Below, piece after piece: positions 7,905 through 17,864 of a stretch of DNA of 64,000 bases. The position numbers were made by a program, and so were the translations under genes. Position 1 is the stretch's first letter; each line of letters starts with the position of its first letter. The stretch is from Massilia sp. PDC64 (GTDB lineage Bacteria > Pseudomonadota > Gammaproteobacteria > Burkholderiales > Burkholderiaceae_D), in NCBI RefSeq assembly GCF_900101265.1, contig NZ_FMZS01000011.1, positions 1-64,000 of the forward strand. Direction: 5' to 3'. The notes beneath the pieces are model-generated. The model was not told the DNA's origin and did not search any database. It saw nothing but the letters and a program-made list of their open reading frames with translations.

Positions 7905-8959
7905 TTTTGTTCTGGTGCTTCGGTGAGTTGTTTGATCTGTTTTTCCAGGCTGCGCATCTTCTCGCGCAGCGAGGACAGGTTGCGCACGATGGCGGCGCTC
8001 TTTTCCCATTCGGCGTTCTTGGCGAGCGGATAAAAGCCCGTGTACTGCCCCGGCTCGAGCACGGAGCGCGATACCATGCTGCCCGAGGAGATATGCACGT
8101 TGTCCGCGATTTCCAGGTGACCCAGCACCATGGCCGCGCCGCCGAACGTACAATTCTTGCCGATCTTCGCGCTGCCCGCTACCCCCACGCAGCCGGCCAT
8201 GGCCGTATTCGCGCCGATGCGGCAGTTATGGCCGATCTGGATCTGGTTGTCGAGCTTCACGCCGTCCTCGATGATCGTGTCGTCCAGCGCGCCGCGGTCG
8301 ATGGTCGTGTTGGCGCCGACGTCCACGTCGTCGCCCATCAGGACGCGGCCCGTCTGCGGGATCTTGATGTACACGCCGTTCTCGCGCGCGAATCCGAAAC
8401 CGTCGGTGCCGATCACGGCGCCCGAGTGCAGGATGCCGCGCTTGCCGATCTTGCAGCGCGCGTGGAAGGTCACGTTCGCGAACAGATGCGTGTCCTCGCC
8501 GATCTCCGCCTCGCGGCCGACGAAGCAGCCGGCGTCGATGACGACGCCCGCATGGATCACGGCGCCCGCCTCCACGGTCACGTTCGGGCCGATGTGCGCG
8601 GTCGGGTCGATGTCCGCCGTCTCGTGCACGACGGCGCTGGGATGGACCCCAGCGGGGGGCGGCGTCTCTTCGAGCGACACGAAGTACTGCGCGGCGCGGG
8701 CGAAATAGGCGTACGGGTTGGTGGTGACGATACGTGCGCCGGCATAGGTCGTGGCGACGGTGGCGTCGTCGAGCGGCGAGACGATCAGTGCCGCGGCCTG
8801 GCTCTGCGCGGCCAATGCGCGCAATTTGCTGTTGCTGAGAAAGCTGATGTGCGAATCGCCGGCGCTGTCGAGCGGTGCGATGCCCTGAACCTCGAGGTTC
8901 GGGTCACCCACCAGCTGCCCACCGAAGCGTTCGACCAAATCACCCAGTCGAGTGCCCAT
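7901..8959 (-). CDS. lpxD: UDP-3-O-acylglucosamine N-acyltransferase
   Basis: LpxD adds the N-linked 3-hydroxyacyl chain in the third step of lipid A synthesis. The 352-residue protein has the family N-terminal uridine-binding domain (about 1-100), then hexapeptide repeats (about 105-310) and a C-terminal helix ending EKQIKQLTEAPEQK. The predicted catalytic base is H244 in QIGHNCRIG, with the following GANTAMAGCVGVAGS typical of the family. ATG at 8959. Its stop overlaps fabZ. A candidate terminator separates it from skp upstream, so it may also have its own promoter. Confidence 0.96.
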   Translation of the reverse strand: MGTRLGDLVERFGGQLVGDPNLEVQGIAPLDSAGDSHISFLSNSKLRALAAQSQAAALIVSPLDDATVATTYAGARIVTTNPYAYFARAAQYFVSLEETPPPAGVHPSAVVHETADIDPTAHIGPNVTVEAGAVIHAGVVIDAGCFVGREAEIGEDTHLFANVTFHARCKIGKRGILHSGAVIGTDGFGFARENGVYIKIPQTGRVLMGDDVDVGANTTIDRGALDDTIIEDGVKLDNQIQIGHNCRIGANTAMAGCVGVAGSAKIGKNCTFGGAAMVLGHLEIADNVHISSGSMVSRSVLEPGQYTGFYPLAKNAEWEKSAAIVRNLSSLREKMRSLEKQIKQLTEAPEQK

Positions 8960-8983
8960 CGTGGTCGTTCCGTAAAAGAAGTG

Positions 8984-9015
8984 AAAACTGCCGGCCGCTC
9001 ATCAAGCCGGCCGGC
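8984..9015 (-). terminator. Candidate intrinsic terminator or attenuator after skp
   Basis: An 8-bp GC-only stem (arms 8990-8997 and 9008-9015, 10-base loop) is followed on the minus strand by AG and TTTT. It sits between the skp stop and the lpxD start. The U-tract is short, so partial read-through is likely rather than full termination, which would let the essential lpx genes stay connected. Confidence 0.45.
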
Positions 9016-9035
9016 GTCCGTGAAGCCCGAGCGGC

Positions 9036-9563
9036 TTACTTGTCGAGCAGTTTGAGGATCCGGTCGGTGATGTCGATGCGCGGACTGGTCCAGATGGCTT
9101 CCTGCAGCACGACGTCGAGGTGTTCCTGCTCGGCCACCTGTTCGATCAGTTTATAGGCTTTCTGCGCGATGGCGGCGCGCTCCTCGTTCTTGCGCTGGAA
9201 CAGGTCCTCGTTGTACTCGCGCTGCATGCGCTGCACGTCCTTCTCCATGTCGAGCAGTTCGCGCGTGCGCTTCGTGCGGTCGACGTCGGACAGTTTCGGC
9301 GCTTCCTCGTCGAATTTCTCGCGGCTCACCTTGTACTTCTGCAGCATGTCGTCGACCTGCTTCTGGCGCTTGGAGAATTCCGATTGCAGCTTCGCATCCG
9401 CCGCCTTGGCCAGCTTGGACTCGGTCATCAGGCGTTCCGTGTAAACGAAACCGATGCGGCTCGGCGAACCTGTCTGCGCGGACGCCTGGGCCATCGCACC
9501 GGCGCACAGCAGCGCCAGCACCACGCTACGCGGCAGCGAGGCTAACGATTTTTTCAACATCAT
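9036..9563 (-). CDS. skp: Periplasmic OmpH/Skp-family chaperone
   Basis: Skp is a periplasmic trimeric chaperone that holds unfolded outer-membrane proteins for the Bam complex. The 175-residue product has a signal peptide (KKSLASLPRSVVLALLCAGA, likely cleaved after ASA) and then a beta-strand core opening RIGFVYTERLM. A charged coiled coil from about residue 55 to 135 contains the QKQVDDMLQKYKVSREKF stretch. An ATG doublet at 9563/9560 is preceded by an AAGGA ribosome site; the in-frame TTG at 9572 is less likely. It lies 33 bases after bamA and ahead of lpxD, the conserved order. Confidence 0.93.
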   Translation of the reverse strand: MMLKKSLASLPRSVVLALLCAGAMAQASAQTGSPSRIGFVYTERLMTESKLAKAADAKLQSEFSKRQKQVDDMLQKYKVSREKFDEEAPKLSDVDRTKRTRELLDMEKDVQRMQREYNEDLFQRKNEERAAIAQKAYKLIEQVAEQEHLDVVLQEAIWTSPRIDITDRILKLLDK

Positions 9564-9596
9564 TCTTCGCAATCCTTGTCTCGGCGACGGGCCGGA

Positions 9597-11957
9597 TCAG
9601 AAACCGGTACCCATCTGGAACTGGAAGCGCTCAAGGCGGTCGCCCGGCTTCGCGTTCAAGGGCTTAGCATAACTCAACTTGAGCGGGCCCACCGGGGAAA
9701 TCCACGACAGGCCGATACCCGCCGAGTAGCGCAGCTGCGACGTGCGGATCGGTTCGTGCTCCTGGTAGACCTGGCCGCCGTCGGCGAAGGTGAACCAGCG
9801 CAGCGAGCGGTCCTGGCCGCTGCCCGGGAACGGGAACTGCAGCTCGGCATTGCCGATCACGCGCTTGGCGCCGCCCAGGGCGTCGTACGTGTACGGGTCG
9901 ACGATACCCAGCGACGAGCTCTCGTAGCCGCGCACCGAACCGATGCCGCCGCCGTAGAAGTTCTTGAAGACCGGGTAGGCGTGACCGCCGAGACCCGCGC
10001 CGTAGTCCAGCTCCCCCTTCAGCGCGAGGGTCATCCAGCGCGTGATCGGGCGGTACCACTGGTGTTCGTACACGACACGGTAGTACTTGGCGTCGCCGAT
10101 GAAGTCGACTTCCAGGTTGGCGCGCTGGTAGCGGCCGCGCGTCGGCGTGATCGCGGAGTCGCGCGAATCGCGGCCCCACGCCACGGTCAGCGGGATCGCG
10201 TTGGTCGTCGCCTCGCCCACGCCGGTGCTCTGGGCGATCTTGTCCTTCGAGTTCTGCTGCACGAACTGCTTGTACAGCGTCGGCGAGCTCTCGTCCGTCT
10301 CGAGGCGGGTCTTTTCCAGGCCCGCGCCGAAGTAGACGGTGTCGATTTCCGAGAACGGCACGCCGAACGTCAGGTTGCCGCCCTGCTGGCGCACGGTGTA
10401 CGAACCGATGTTCAGCGCCGGCGGGCGCGACGTGCGCAGGTACAGCTGGAAGGCGCGCGAGATGCCGTCGTCCGTGAAGTACGGGTTCGTCTGCGCGAAC
10501 GAGATCGTGCGGTTGTAGCGGCTCGTGTTCAGTTCCACGCCGACGGTATTGCCGCTGCCGGCGAAGTTGGCCTGCGTGACGGACGCGGTGAAGGTGAATT
10601 TTTCCGCCTGCGAGAACGCGCCGCCGATCATGAAGTTGCCGGTCGGTTTTTCGACGACGGCGATGTTCACGTCCACGGCGTCGTTGGTGCCCTGCGCTTC
10701 CGGCGTCTCGACCGTCACGTCCTTGAAGTAGCCCAGGCGGTCGACGCGGTCGCGCGACAGTTTCACCCGGTTCGGGTCGTACCACGAGCTCTCGAACTGG
10801 CGGAATTCGCGACGGATCACTTCGTCGCGCGTGATCGTGTTGCCCGAGATGGTCATGTGGCGCACGTACGCGCGCTTGCCCGGGTCGACGAAGAACGTGA
10901 AGGCGACTTCGCGCTTCTCGCGATTGATCTCCGGGTTGGCGGTGACGTTCGCGAACGCGTAGCCGAAGCTCGCGAGGCGGTCGGCGATGCGCTTGTTCGA
11001 CGCTTCCTGCAGATCGCCCGAATAGGTCTGGCCCGGCTTCAGCAGGATCAGGTTCTTCAGCTCCTGCTCGCGGCCGAACATCTCGCCATCCATCTTGATG
11101 CCGGAGACGGTGTACTTCTCGCCTTCCGTGATGTTGATGGTGAGGTAGATGTCCTTCTTGTCCGGGGTGATCGAGACCTGCGTGGACTCGACGTTCACTT
11201 CCAGGTAGCCGTGATTCAGGTACCACGACTTGATGGTCTCCAGGTCGCCCGTCAGCTTCTGCTTCGAGTACTGGTCGGCCTTGGAGTACCACGTGAACCA
11301 GCCGGACGTGTTCAGCTGCAGCAGCTGGCGCAGTTCCTTGTCGGAGAAGGCCTTGTTGCCGACGATGTTGATCTGCTTGATCTTGGCGACGTCGCCCTCG
11401 TCCACGTTGAACATGACGTTCACGCGGTTACGCTCGATCGGGGTGACGGTCGTGGTGATCTTGACGCCGTACAGGCCGTGCGACAGGTACTGGCGCTTGA
11501 GTTCCTGTTCGGCGCGGTCGACCGACGCCTTGTCGAAGATCTTGGTCTCGCCGACGCCGATGTCCTTCAGCGCCTTGACGAGCATGTCCTTCTCGAATTC
11601 CTTGGTGCCGGTGAAGTCGACGGAAGCGATGGCCGGACGTTCCTCGACCAGCACCACGAGCACGCCGTTCTCCTCTTCCAGGCGGATGTCCTTGAAGAAG
11701 CCGGTTGCATACAGCGCCTTGATCGCCGCCGTGCCTTTATCGTCGTCGAAGGTCTCGCCCACGCGCACCGGCAGGTAGCTGAACACCGTGCCTGCCTCGG
11801 TCCGCTGGATACCTTCCACCCGGATGTCCTTCACGACGAAGGGAGCGACGGCGGAGGCGTGACCGGCACACAGGGCCAGCACGGCTGCGCCGATCATGCT
11901 GCGACGGGAGGGCAAGGCAAAACGCGGCTGGGCAAAACGTTCGGGTTGTAAATTCAT
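9597..11957 (-). CDS. bamA: Outer membrane protein assembly factor BamA
   Basis: BamA is the core Omp85 protein that folds and inserts beta-barrels into the outer membrane. The 786-residue protein has a signal peptide to about residue 36 (cleavage near ASA-VAP), five POTRA domains over about 37-440 (first opening FVVKDIRVEGIQRTEAGTVF), then the 16-strand barrel. The loop 6 motif appears as GSVRGYESSSLG, the RGF/Y arginine motif of the family. The last residues FQFQMGTGF end in Phe, as expected of a barrel substrate. ATG at 11957. It follows rseP and precedes skp, as in most proteobacteria. Confidence 0.97.
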   Translation of the reverse strand: MNLQPERFAQPRFALPSRRSMIGAAVLALCAGHASAVAPFVVKDIRVEGIQRTEAGTVFSYLPVRVGETFDDDKGTAAIKALYATGFFKDIRLEEENGVLVVLVEERPAIASVDFTGTKEFEKDMLVKALKDIGVGETKIFDKASVDRAEQELKRQYLSHGLYGVKITTTVTPIERNRVNVMFNVDEGDVAKIKQINIVGNKAFSDKELRQLLQLNTSGWFTWYSKADQYSKQKLTGDLETIKSWYLNHGYLEVNVESTQVSITPDKKDIYLTINITEGEKYTVSGIKMDGEMFGREQELKNLILLKPGQTYSGDLQEASNKRIADRLASFGYAFANVTANPEINREKREVAFTFFVDPGKRAYVRHMTISGNTITRDEVIRREFRQFESSWYDPNRVKLSRDRVDRLGYFKDVTVETPEAQGTNDAVDVNIAVVEKPTGNFMIGGAFSQAEKFTFTASVTQANFAGSGNTVGVELNTSRYNRTISFAQTNPYFTDDGISRAFQLYLRTSRPPALNIGSYTVRQQGGNLTFGVPFSEIDTVYFGAGLEKTRLETDESSPTLYKQFVQQNSKDKIAQSTGVGEATTNAIPLTVAWGRDSRDSAITPTRGRYQRANLEVDFIGDAKYYRVVYEHQWYRPITRWMTLALKGELDYGAGLGGHAYPVFKNFYGGGIGSVRGYESSSLGIVDPYTYDALGGAKRVIGNAELQFPFPGSGQDRSLRWFTFADGGQVYQEHEPIRTSQLRYSAGIGLSWISPVGPLKLSYAKPLNAKPGDRLERFQFQMGTGF

Positions 11958-12079
11958 CGGTTAGATCAATGGGTCAGTCATTGGACAACGTTACGTGTTC
12001 TTCGCCGGTGCTTGTCCTGCTAAGCCGGGCACTCCGGTGCACGCCGCAGGCGCAGCGTACATATCGGAGTGCCGTGTGT

Positions 12080-13426
12080 TCAGAGCAGTCGCACCAGGTC
12101 GTTGAAGACGGCAAGCGCCATCAGCATGAACAGCAGGCCCACCCCGGCACGCTGCGCGATCTCGCCGATCCGCGCGGGCAAGGGTCGCCCGGTCAAAACT
12201 TCCAGCGAATAATACAGCAAATGGCCACCGTCCAGAACGGGAATTGGTAACAGATTCATTACACCCAGGCTGATGGAGATGAAGGCGATGAACTCCAGGA
12301 AGGGCTCGATGCCCGACCGCGCCGTCTGTCCGGCGACGTCCGCGATCGTGATCGGGCCCGTCACGTTTTTCAGCGACACCTCGCCCACGATCATCTTGGC
12401 GATCATCTTGACGGTCATCGTGCTCGTCTCCCACGTGCGCTGGGCGCCCTTCGCGAGCGCGTCCAGCGGGCCCGCCTTCACGGTCACCATCTCCGGCGCC
12501 TGCGCGATCATCAGTTTCACGAGGCCCCTGCCCGACTGCGGGTCGCGGTCCGGCGTGAGAGGCAGGACAAGCTGCTGGTCACCGCGCTGCACACCGACCT
12601 GCAGGGTCTTGCCGGCCGCACCGCGCACGGCTTCGATGAAGGCAATGCCGTCCGCGATGGGCTTGCCGTCGATCGAGGTCACGAGGTCGCCCTGGCGCAG
12701 GCCGGCGCGCGCGGCGGCGCCGTCCGGCAGCACCTTCTCGACGCTGGGCCGCGGGCGCCACAGCTGCATGCCGAGTGCGCCCAGCACGTCGCCGTCGACG
12801 TCCAGGCTGGCCATGCGGTCCGCGGGCAGCACGGCGCGGTAAGGCGCGCTGTTCGGGCCCGGACCGCGCAGGGTCAGTTCGGCCGCATGCCTGTCGATGG
12901 CGGCGCGCACGATTTCCCAGCGCAGCTCCGTCCACGACTGCACGGGCTTGCCGTTGACGGCCGTGATGACGTCGCCGCCCCGCACGCCCGCCTTGTACAC
13001 GGCCGACGTCTCCGGCATCGCGCGCAGGCGCGTACCCGGCTCCTCCTTCCCGTGCATGAACAGGGCGCCCATCACGACGATGGCGAGGAGGAAGTTGGCG
13101 ATGGGGCCGGCCGCCACGATGGCGATGCGCTTCCACACGTTCTGACGCGTGAATTCGCGCGGCAGGTCCGCGTCGTTCGTGGGCGCGGTCGCGGGGTCGC
13201 GTGCGTCGAGCATTTTCACGTAGCCGCCAATGGGCAGCGCCGAGATCGCCCATTCCGTCTGGTCCGGACCGAAACGGCGCGACCACACGATGCGACCCAT
13301 CCCGATCGAGAAGCGCAGCACCTTCACGCCGCACAGGCGCGCGACGATGTAGTGACCCAGTTCGTGAAAGATGATCAGGGGGCCCAGCGCCAGGACAAAT
13401 GCCAGCAGGGTGTGAATCAGGTTCAT
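12080..13426 (-). CDS. rseP: Site-2 intramembrane zinc protease RseP
   Basis: RseP performs the second cleavage of anti-sigma factor RseA in the envelope-stress response and clears signal-peptide remnants. The 448-residue protein has the zinc-binding HELGH at 21-25 in the first membrane helix. Two PDZ domains span about 120-200 and 215-295, and the third zinc ligand is in NLLPIPVLDGGHLLYY near residue 400. Membrane helices lie at both ends. The ATG at 13426 gives MNLIHTLLAFVLALGPLIIF. It sits between dxr and bamA, the usual place. Confidence 0.96.
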   Translation of the reverse strand: MNLIHTLLAFVLALGPLIIFHELGHYIVARLCGVKVLRFSIGMGRIVWSRRFGPDQTEWAISALPIGGYVKMLDARDPATAPTNDADLPREFTRQNVWKRIAIVAAGPIANFLLAIVVMGALFMHGKEEPGTRLRAMPETSAVYKAGVRGGDVITAVNGKPVQSWTELRWEIVRAAIDRHAAELTLRGPGPNSAPYRAVLPADRMASLDVDGDVLGALGMQLWRPRPSVEKVLPDGAAARAGLRQGDLVTSIDGKPIADGIAFIEAVRGAAGKTLQVGVQRGDQQLVLPLTPDRDPQSGRGLVKLMIAQAPEMVTVKAGPLDALAKGAQRTWETSTMTVKMIAKMIVGEVSLKNVTGPITIADVAGQTARSGIEPFLEFIAFISISLGVMNLLPIPVLDGGHLLYYSLEVLTGRPLPARIGEIAQRAGVGLLFMLMALAVFNDLVRLL

Positions 13427-13468
13427 GACTATCTCCCGTCAGGGCCCGCAGGGTTTATGTGCGCAGCA

Positions 13469-13494
13469 CATGCACGATTACCATGCACGATTAC
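13469..13494. repeat. Tandem 13-bp direct repeat at the end of dxr
   Basis: CATGCACGATTAC occurs twice back to back (13469-13481 and 13482-13494), and a 10-base part of it (CATGCACGAT) recurs at 13505-13514 inside the last codons of dxr. The second copy covers the dxr stop codon. It looks like a small local duplication; no function is evident. Confidence 0.6.
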
Positions 13495-14666
13495 GGTTGC
13501 AGCGCATGCACGATGCATCCGGCCGCGTCGCGGGCACGCGCGTCCTGGGCCATCACGGCCTCGATGCTGGTCGCCTCGCCGTGCGGGTTCTCGTCCATCA
13601 CGCGGCGTACGACGCGGTCGATGTCGCGGAACCCGATGCGGCGCTCCAGGAAGGCTTGGACCGCGATTTCGTTCGCCGCGTTCAGCAATGCGGGCGCCGT
13701 ACCGCCCGCGCGCAAGGCGTCGAAGGCGAGCGCGAGGCACGGGAAGCGGTCGAAATCCGGCTTGTGGAATTGCAGCGCGGCGAACGTCGTCAGGTCGAGC
13801 TGGTCGACGCCGGACGCAATGCGTTCCGGGTAAGCGAGCGCGTGCGCGATGGGCGTGCGCATGTCCGGGTTGCCCAGCTGGGCCAGCACGGAGCCGTCCA
13901 CGTACGACACCATCGAGTGGATCACGCTTTGCGGGTGGATCACGACGTCGATCCTGTCCGCCGGCGCGCCGAACAGCCAGTGGGCTTCGATCACTTCGAG
14001 GCCCTTGTTCATCATCGTGGCGGAATCGACGGAGATCTTGCGGCCCATCGACCAGTTCGGATGCTTGCAAGCTTCTTCCGGCGTGACATGTTCCAGCGTG
14101 TCGACGGCACGCTGCAGGAACGGGCCGCCGGATGCCGTCAGCAGGATCTTCGCGACGCCGGCCGCGTCCGGCGACCGCCCGTACGTGCCGGGCAGCGACT
14201 GGAAGATGGCGTTGTGCTCGGAGTCGATCGGCAGCAGGGTCGCCTTGTGCTCCTTGACGGCGTCCATGAACAACTGGCCGGACATCACGAGCGCTTCCTT
14301 GTTCGCCAGCAGGACCTTCTTGCCCGCGCGCGCGGCCGCGAGCGTGGGCGCGAGGCCGGCGGCGCCGACGATGGCGGCCATCACCGTGTCCGTGTCCGGG
14401 CTGGACGCGATCTCGCACAGCGCCGCTTCGCCATGAGCGACGTCGATCGGGAGGCCGGCCAGCAGGTCGCGCAGGCGCGCGGCCGCTTCCGGCGAACCGA
14501 CGACGGCACGCTGCGGACGGAACACGCGGCATTGCGCGGCGAGCGCATCCACGCGCTCGTGCGCGGACAGCGCATAGACTCGGTACTTGTCGGGGTGACG
14601 TGCCAGTACGTCGAGGGTGGAGACGCCGATCGAACCGGTGGCGCCAAGGATAGTGATGCTTTGCAT
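13491..14666 (-). CDS. dxr: 1-deoxy-D-xylulose 5-phosphate reductoisomerase
   Basis: Dxr (IspC) makes 2-C-methyl-D-erythritol 4-phosphate, the committed step of the MEP isoprenoid pathway, using NADPH and a divalent metal. The 391-residue protein has the NADPH-binding LGATGSIG at its N-terminus, then LLANKEALVMSG, the metal-binding IDSEHNAIFQ, and MGRKISVDSATMMNKGLE, all diagnostic. The start at 14666 (MQSITILGATGSIG) is chosen: it has GGAA about 7 bases upstream and matches the family N-terminus, whereas ATG at 14678 has worse spacing. Its product feeds UppS two genes upstream in the same block. Confidence 0.96.
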   Translation of the reverse strand: MQSITILGATGSIGVSTLDVLARHPDKYRVYALSAHERVDALAAQCRVFRPQRAVVGSPEAAARLRDLLAGLPIDVAHGEAALCEIASSPDTDTVMAAIVGAAGLAPTLAAARAGKKVLLANKEALVMSGQLFMDAVKEHKATLLPIDSEHNAIFQSLPGTYGRSPDAAGVAKILLTASGGPFLQRAVDTLEHVTPEEACKHPNWSMGRKISVDSATMMNKGLEVIEAHWLFGAPADRIDVVIHPQSVIHSMVSYVDGSVLAQLGNPDMRTPIAHALAYPERIASGVDQLDLTTFAALQFHKPDFDRFPCLALAFDALRAGGTAPALLNAANEIAVQAFLERRIGFRDIDRVVRRVMDENPHGEATSIEAVMAQDARARDAAGCIVHALQP

Positions 14667-14777
14667 GTTGCGTTCCATTGTCAAGGTCGTTCCAACATGG
14701 ACGGGGACCAGCGCTGAGTCATTCTGGCACGGCGCGTGTCGGGGCGGCGCGCCGCCCGCGTTGGAGCGGCCTGTGTC

Positions 14778-15605
14778 TTACAGCCGCGAGCCGATCAGCG
14801 CGGCGAGCGGCAGCACGGGGATCAGTGCGTCGATGCGGTCCAGCACGCCGCCATGGCCGGGCAGCAGGTTGCTGCTGTCCTTCATGCCGGCGCGCCGCTT
14901 GAGCTGGGATTCGAACAGGTCGCCGACGATGCTGGCGACCGTCATCAGCACGAGCACGACGGCCAGCACGGGCCAGCCGTACGTGTGCTGGACGCGCACG
15001 GCGAACGTCTGGTTGAAGGCGTCGCCGCCGAACTGGACCGACAGGCAGCCCAGCACGAGCACGGCAATGCCGCCGCCGATCGCGCCTTCCCACGATTTAC
15101 CCGGCGAGATCGACGGCGCCAGCTTGCGCTTGCCGAACGCCTTGCCCGCGAAATACGCACCGATGTCGGCCACCCACACGATCGCGAGCACGGACAGCAG
15201 GAACAGCGGCGAGTGCGAATACAGGTCGACGATGGCGGCGAAGCAGCCGACCACGGCGAACGCGTAGACGAGCGACAGCAAGGTGTTCGCGGGCGTGCCC
15301 AGCGGCGGCAGGCCGATCTTCAGCGACGGCGCGAACCGGGCGATCCACAAGGCCACGCTCAGCGCGGCCCAGAACGACAAATTCGTGTGCCCCGTGAACA
15401 CGGAGATCGCGAACACGGCGGCCCACACGAAGGCGATCACGTGGGCGTTGTGCGTCTCCGGATTGAACAGCCGGAAGCATTCCCAGATGGCGGCGCCGAA
15501 GAACACCGTCGCCACCACCGCGAACGCCGTGTAGTTGTTGAAGTAAAGGACTGGCAGCAAGATTGCCAGCAGCACGACGGCGGTAATGACGCGGGTTCTG
15601 AGCAT
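14778..15605 (-). CDS. cdsA: Phosphatidate cytidylyltransferase
   Basis: CdsA makes CDP-diacylglycerol from CTP and phosphatidic acid at the inner membrane, the branch point to all phospholipids. The 275-residue protein has about eight hydrophobic helices from MLRTRVITAVVLLAILLPVL onward. The C-terminal family signature is complete: S-x-L-K-R, then K-D, then LPGHGGVLDRID. The ATG at 15605 is 7 bases after the uppS stop, indicating co-transcription. The 111-base gap to dxr contains a perfect 16-bp GC palindrome at 14742-14757. Confidence 0.95.
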   Translation of the reverse strand: MLRTRVITAVVLLAILLPVLYFNNYTAFAVVATVFFGAAIWECFRLFNPETHNAHVIAFVWAAVFAISVFTGHTNLSFWAALSVALWIARFAPSLKIGLPPLGTPANTLLSLVYAFAVVGCFAAIVDLYSHSPLFLLSVLAIVWVADIGAYFAGKAFGKRKLAPSISPGKSWEGAIGGGIAVLVLGCLSVQFGGDAFNQTFAVRVQHTYGWPVLAVVLVLMTVASIVGDLFESQLKRRAGMKDSSNLLPGHGGVLDRIDALIPVLPLAALIGSRL

Positions 15606-15612
15606 CAGCGGT

Positions 15613-16371
<759 letters not shown>

Positions 16372-16420
16372 AAATCTGGCCAAATGGCGGACTGCGCAGG
16401 AACTGTAACAAAAGGTGGAA

Positions 16421-16484
16421 CGGACCGGTCAGGCCTTGCCTGCCGGTCCGACGTCCACGACGATATGCGGCACATCATGCCGCA
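16421..16484 (-). other. Two hairpins between frr and uppS
   Basis: Downstream of frr on the minus strand are two strong inverted repeats. One at 16421-16450 has 8 bp plus 5 bp separated by a one-base bulge, with a 3-base loop. The other at 16466-16484 is TGCGGCA and its complement around a 5-base loop. Neither is followed by a U-tract, so they are more likely RNA processing or stabilising structures than terminators. Confidence 0.45.
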
Positions 16485-16491
16485 ATACGGA

Positions 16492-17052
16492 TCACACCGT
16501 CATCACTTCTTTTTCTTTTTCGGCAACCAGCTTGTCGATGTCGACGACGGCCTTGTCGGTCATCTTCTGGACGTCGTCCTGGGCGCGGCGCTCGTCGTCT
16601 TCCGAGATCGCCTTGTCCTTGACCAGCTTCTTCAGCTGTTCGTTGGCGTCGCGGCGCACGTTGCGGACGGCGATTTTCGCGTCTTCCGCTTCCGATTTGC
16701 ACAGCTTGACCATTTCCTTGCGGCGTTCTTCCGTCAGCGCCGGGGTCGGCACGCGGACGAGGTCGCCGAAGGTCGACGGGTTCAGGCCCAGGTCGGATTC
16801 GCGGATCGCCTTTTCGATGACGCTCAGCATCTTCTTCTCGTACGGCTGGACACCGATCGTGCGGGCATCGATCAGGGTCAAGTTGGCGACCATCGGCAGC
16901 GCGGTCGGCGAACCATAATAATCGACCATCACGTGGTCCAGGATGCCGGTGTGGGCGCGGCCGGTGCGGACCTTGGCCAGGTTGCCTTTCAGGGTCTCGA
17001 TGGACTTCGCCATCTTATCCTGGGCATTTTTCTTAACGTCAGCTACGGACAT
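16492..17052 (-). CDS. frr: Ribosome recycling factor
   Basis: RRF, with EF-G, splits the post-termination ribosome. The 186-residue protein is of exactly the family length and shows the usual helices, with LAKVRTGRAHTGILDHVMVD at about 25-44, PYEKKMLSVIEKAIRESDLG in the middle, and VPTPALTEERRKEMVKLCK. The ATG at 17052 has an AGGAGA ribosome site. It follows pyrH by 28 bases. Confidence 0.97.
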   Translation of the reverse strand: MSVADVKKNAQDKMAKSIETLKGNLAKVRTGRAHTGILDHVMVDYYGSPTALPMVANLTLIDARTIGVQPYEKKMLSVIEKAIRESDLGLNPSTFGDLVRVPTPALTEERRKEMVKLCKSEAEDAKIAVRNVRRDANEQLKKLVKDKAISEDDERRAQDDVQKMTDKAVVDIDKLVAEKEKEVMTV

Positions 17053-17080
17053 GCTGCTCTCCTGTATTTCTAACTATTGA

Positions 17081-17797
17081 TTAAACGTGTACGAGTGTAC
17101 CCTCGTCCTCGCCCATGATCACGCGCTTGAGCGCACCCGGCTTGACGATCGAGAACACCTTGATCGGCAGCTTCTGGTCGCGGCACAGGGCGAACGCGGT
17201 GGCGTCCATCACCTGCAGGTGCTTCGCGATCGCTTCGTCGAACGAAATCTGTTCGTAGCGGGTCGCGTGCGGATCCTTCTTCGGATCGGCAGTATATACG
17301 CCATCGACCTTGGTTGCCTTCAATACAATTTCGGCCGAGATTTCCGAACCGCGCAGTGCGGCGGCGGTGTCGGTGGTGAAGAAGGGGTTGCCGGTACCGG
17401 CTGCGAACACGACGACCTTGCCCTCTTCCAGGTATTGCAGCGCCTTCGGGCGCACGTACGGCTCGACCACCTGCTCGATGCCGATCGCCGACATCACGCG
17501 GGCGGTGATGCCCTGCTGGCGCATGGCGTCGGCCAGCGCGAGCGCATTCATCACGGTGGCCAGCATGCCCATGTAGTCGGCCGTCGCGCGGTCCATGCCC
17601 TGCGCACCCGGCGCGACGCCGCGGAAGATGTTGCCGCCGCCAATCACCACTGCCAGTTCCACACCCAGCTTCGACACCTCCGCGACGTCGGCGACCATGC
17701 GCTCGATGGTGGCGCGGTTGATGCCGAACGGATCGTCGCCCATCAGCGCTTCGCCAGACAGTTTGAGGAGGACTCGTTGGTAGGCTGGTTTTGTCAT
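17081..17797 (-). CDS. pyrH: UMP kinase
   Basis: PyrH phosphorylates UMP to UDP, the entry to UTP, CTP and UDP-sugar synthesis. The 238-residue amino-acid-kinase-fold protein has VLLKLSGEALMG at 9-20, VIGGGNIFRG near 51-60, the TGNPFFTTDTAAALR substrate loop, and ATKVDGVYTADPKKDP. ATG at 17797 (MTKPAYQRV). It is the third gene of the rpsB-tsf-pyrH-frr cluster, but a terminator lies between it and tsf, so it may be transcribed partly on its own. Confidence 0.97.
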   Translation of the reverse strand: MTKPAYQRVLLKLSGEALMGDDPFGINRATIERMVADVAEVSKLGVELAVVIGGGNIFRGVAPGAQGMDRATADYMGMLATVMNALALADAMRQQGITARVMSAIGIEQVVEPYVRPKALQYLEEGKVVVFAAGTGNPFFTTDTAAALRGSEISAEIVLKATKVDGVYTADPKKDPHATRYEQISFDEAIAKHLQVMDATAFALCRDQKLPIKVFSIVKPGALKRVIMGEDEGTLVHV

Positions 17798-17864
17798 GAA
17801 TGGGGCTCCTGTGGTCATTGATTCATATTCGGTACTGCACCGGACGGGATCGCCGTCCGGTTGT

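Noticed and set aside
9576..11951. Open frame of about 790 codons on the plus strand opposite bamA
   Set aside because: Mirror of bamA, no motif; bamA is unambiguous.
12028..12073. 9-bp inverted repeat (GGCACTCCG arms) between rseP and bamA
   Set aside because: The 28-base loop and absence of a U-tract make a terminator unlikely; no other support for an operator.
14742..14757. 16-bp GC palindrome between cdsA and dxr as a terminator
   Set aside because: No U-tract on either strand and almost no loop; probably a by-product of composition.
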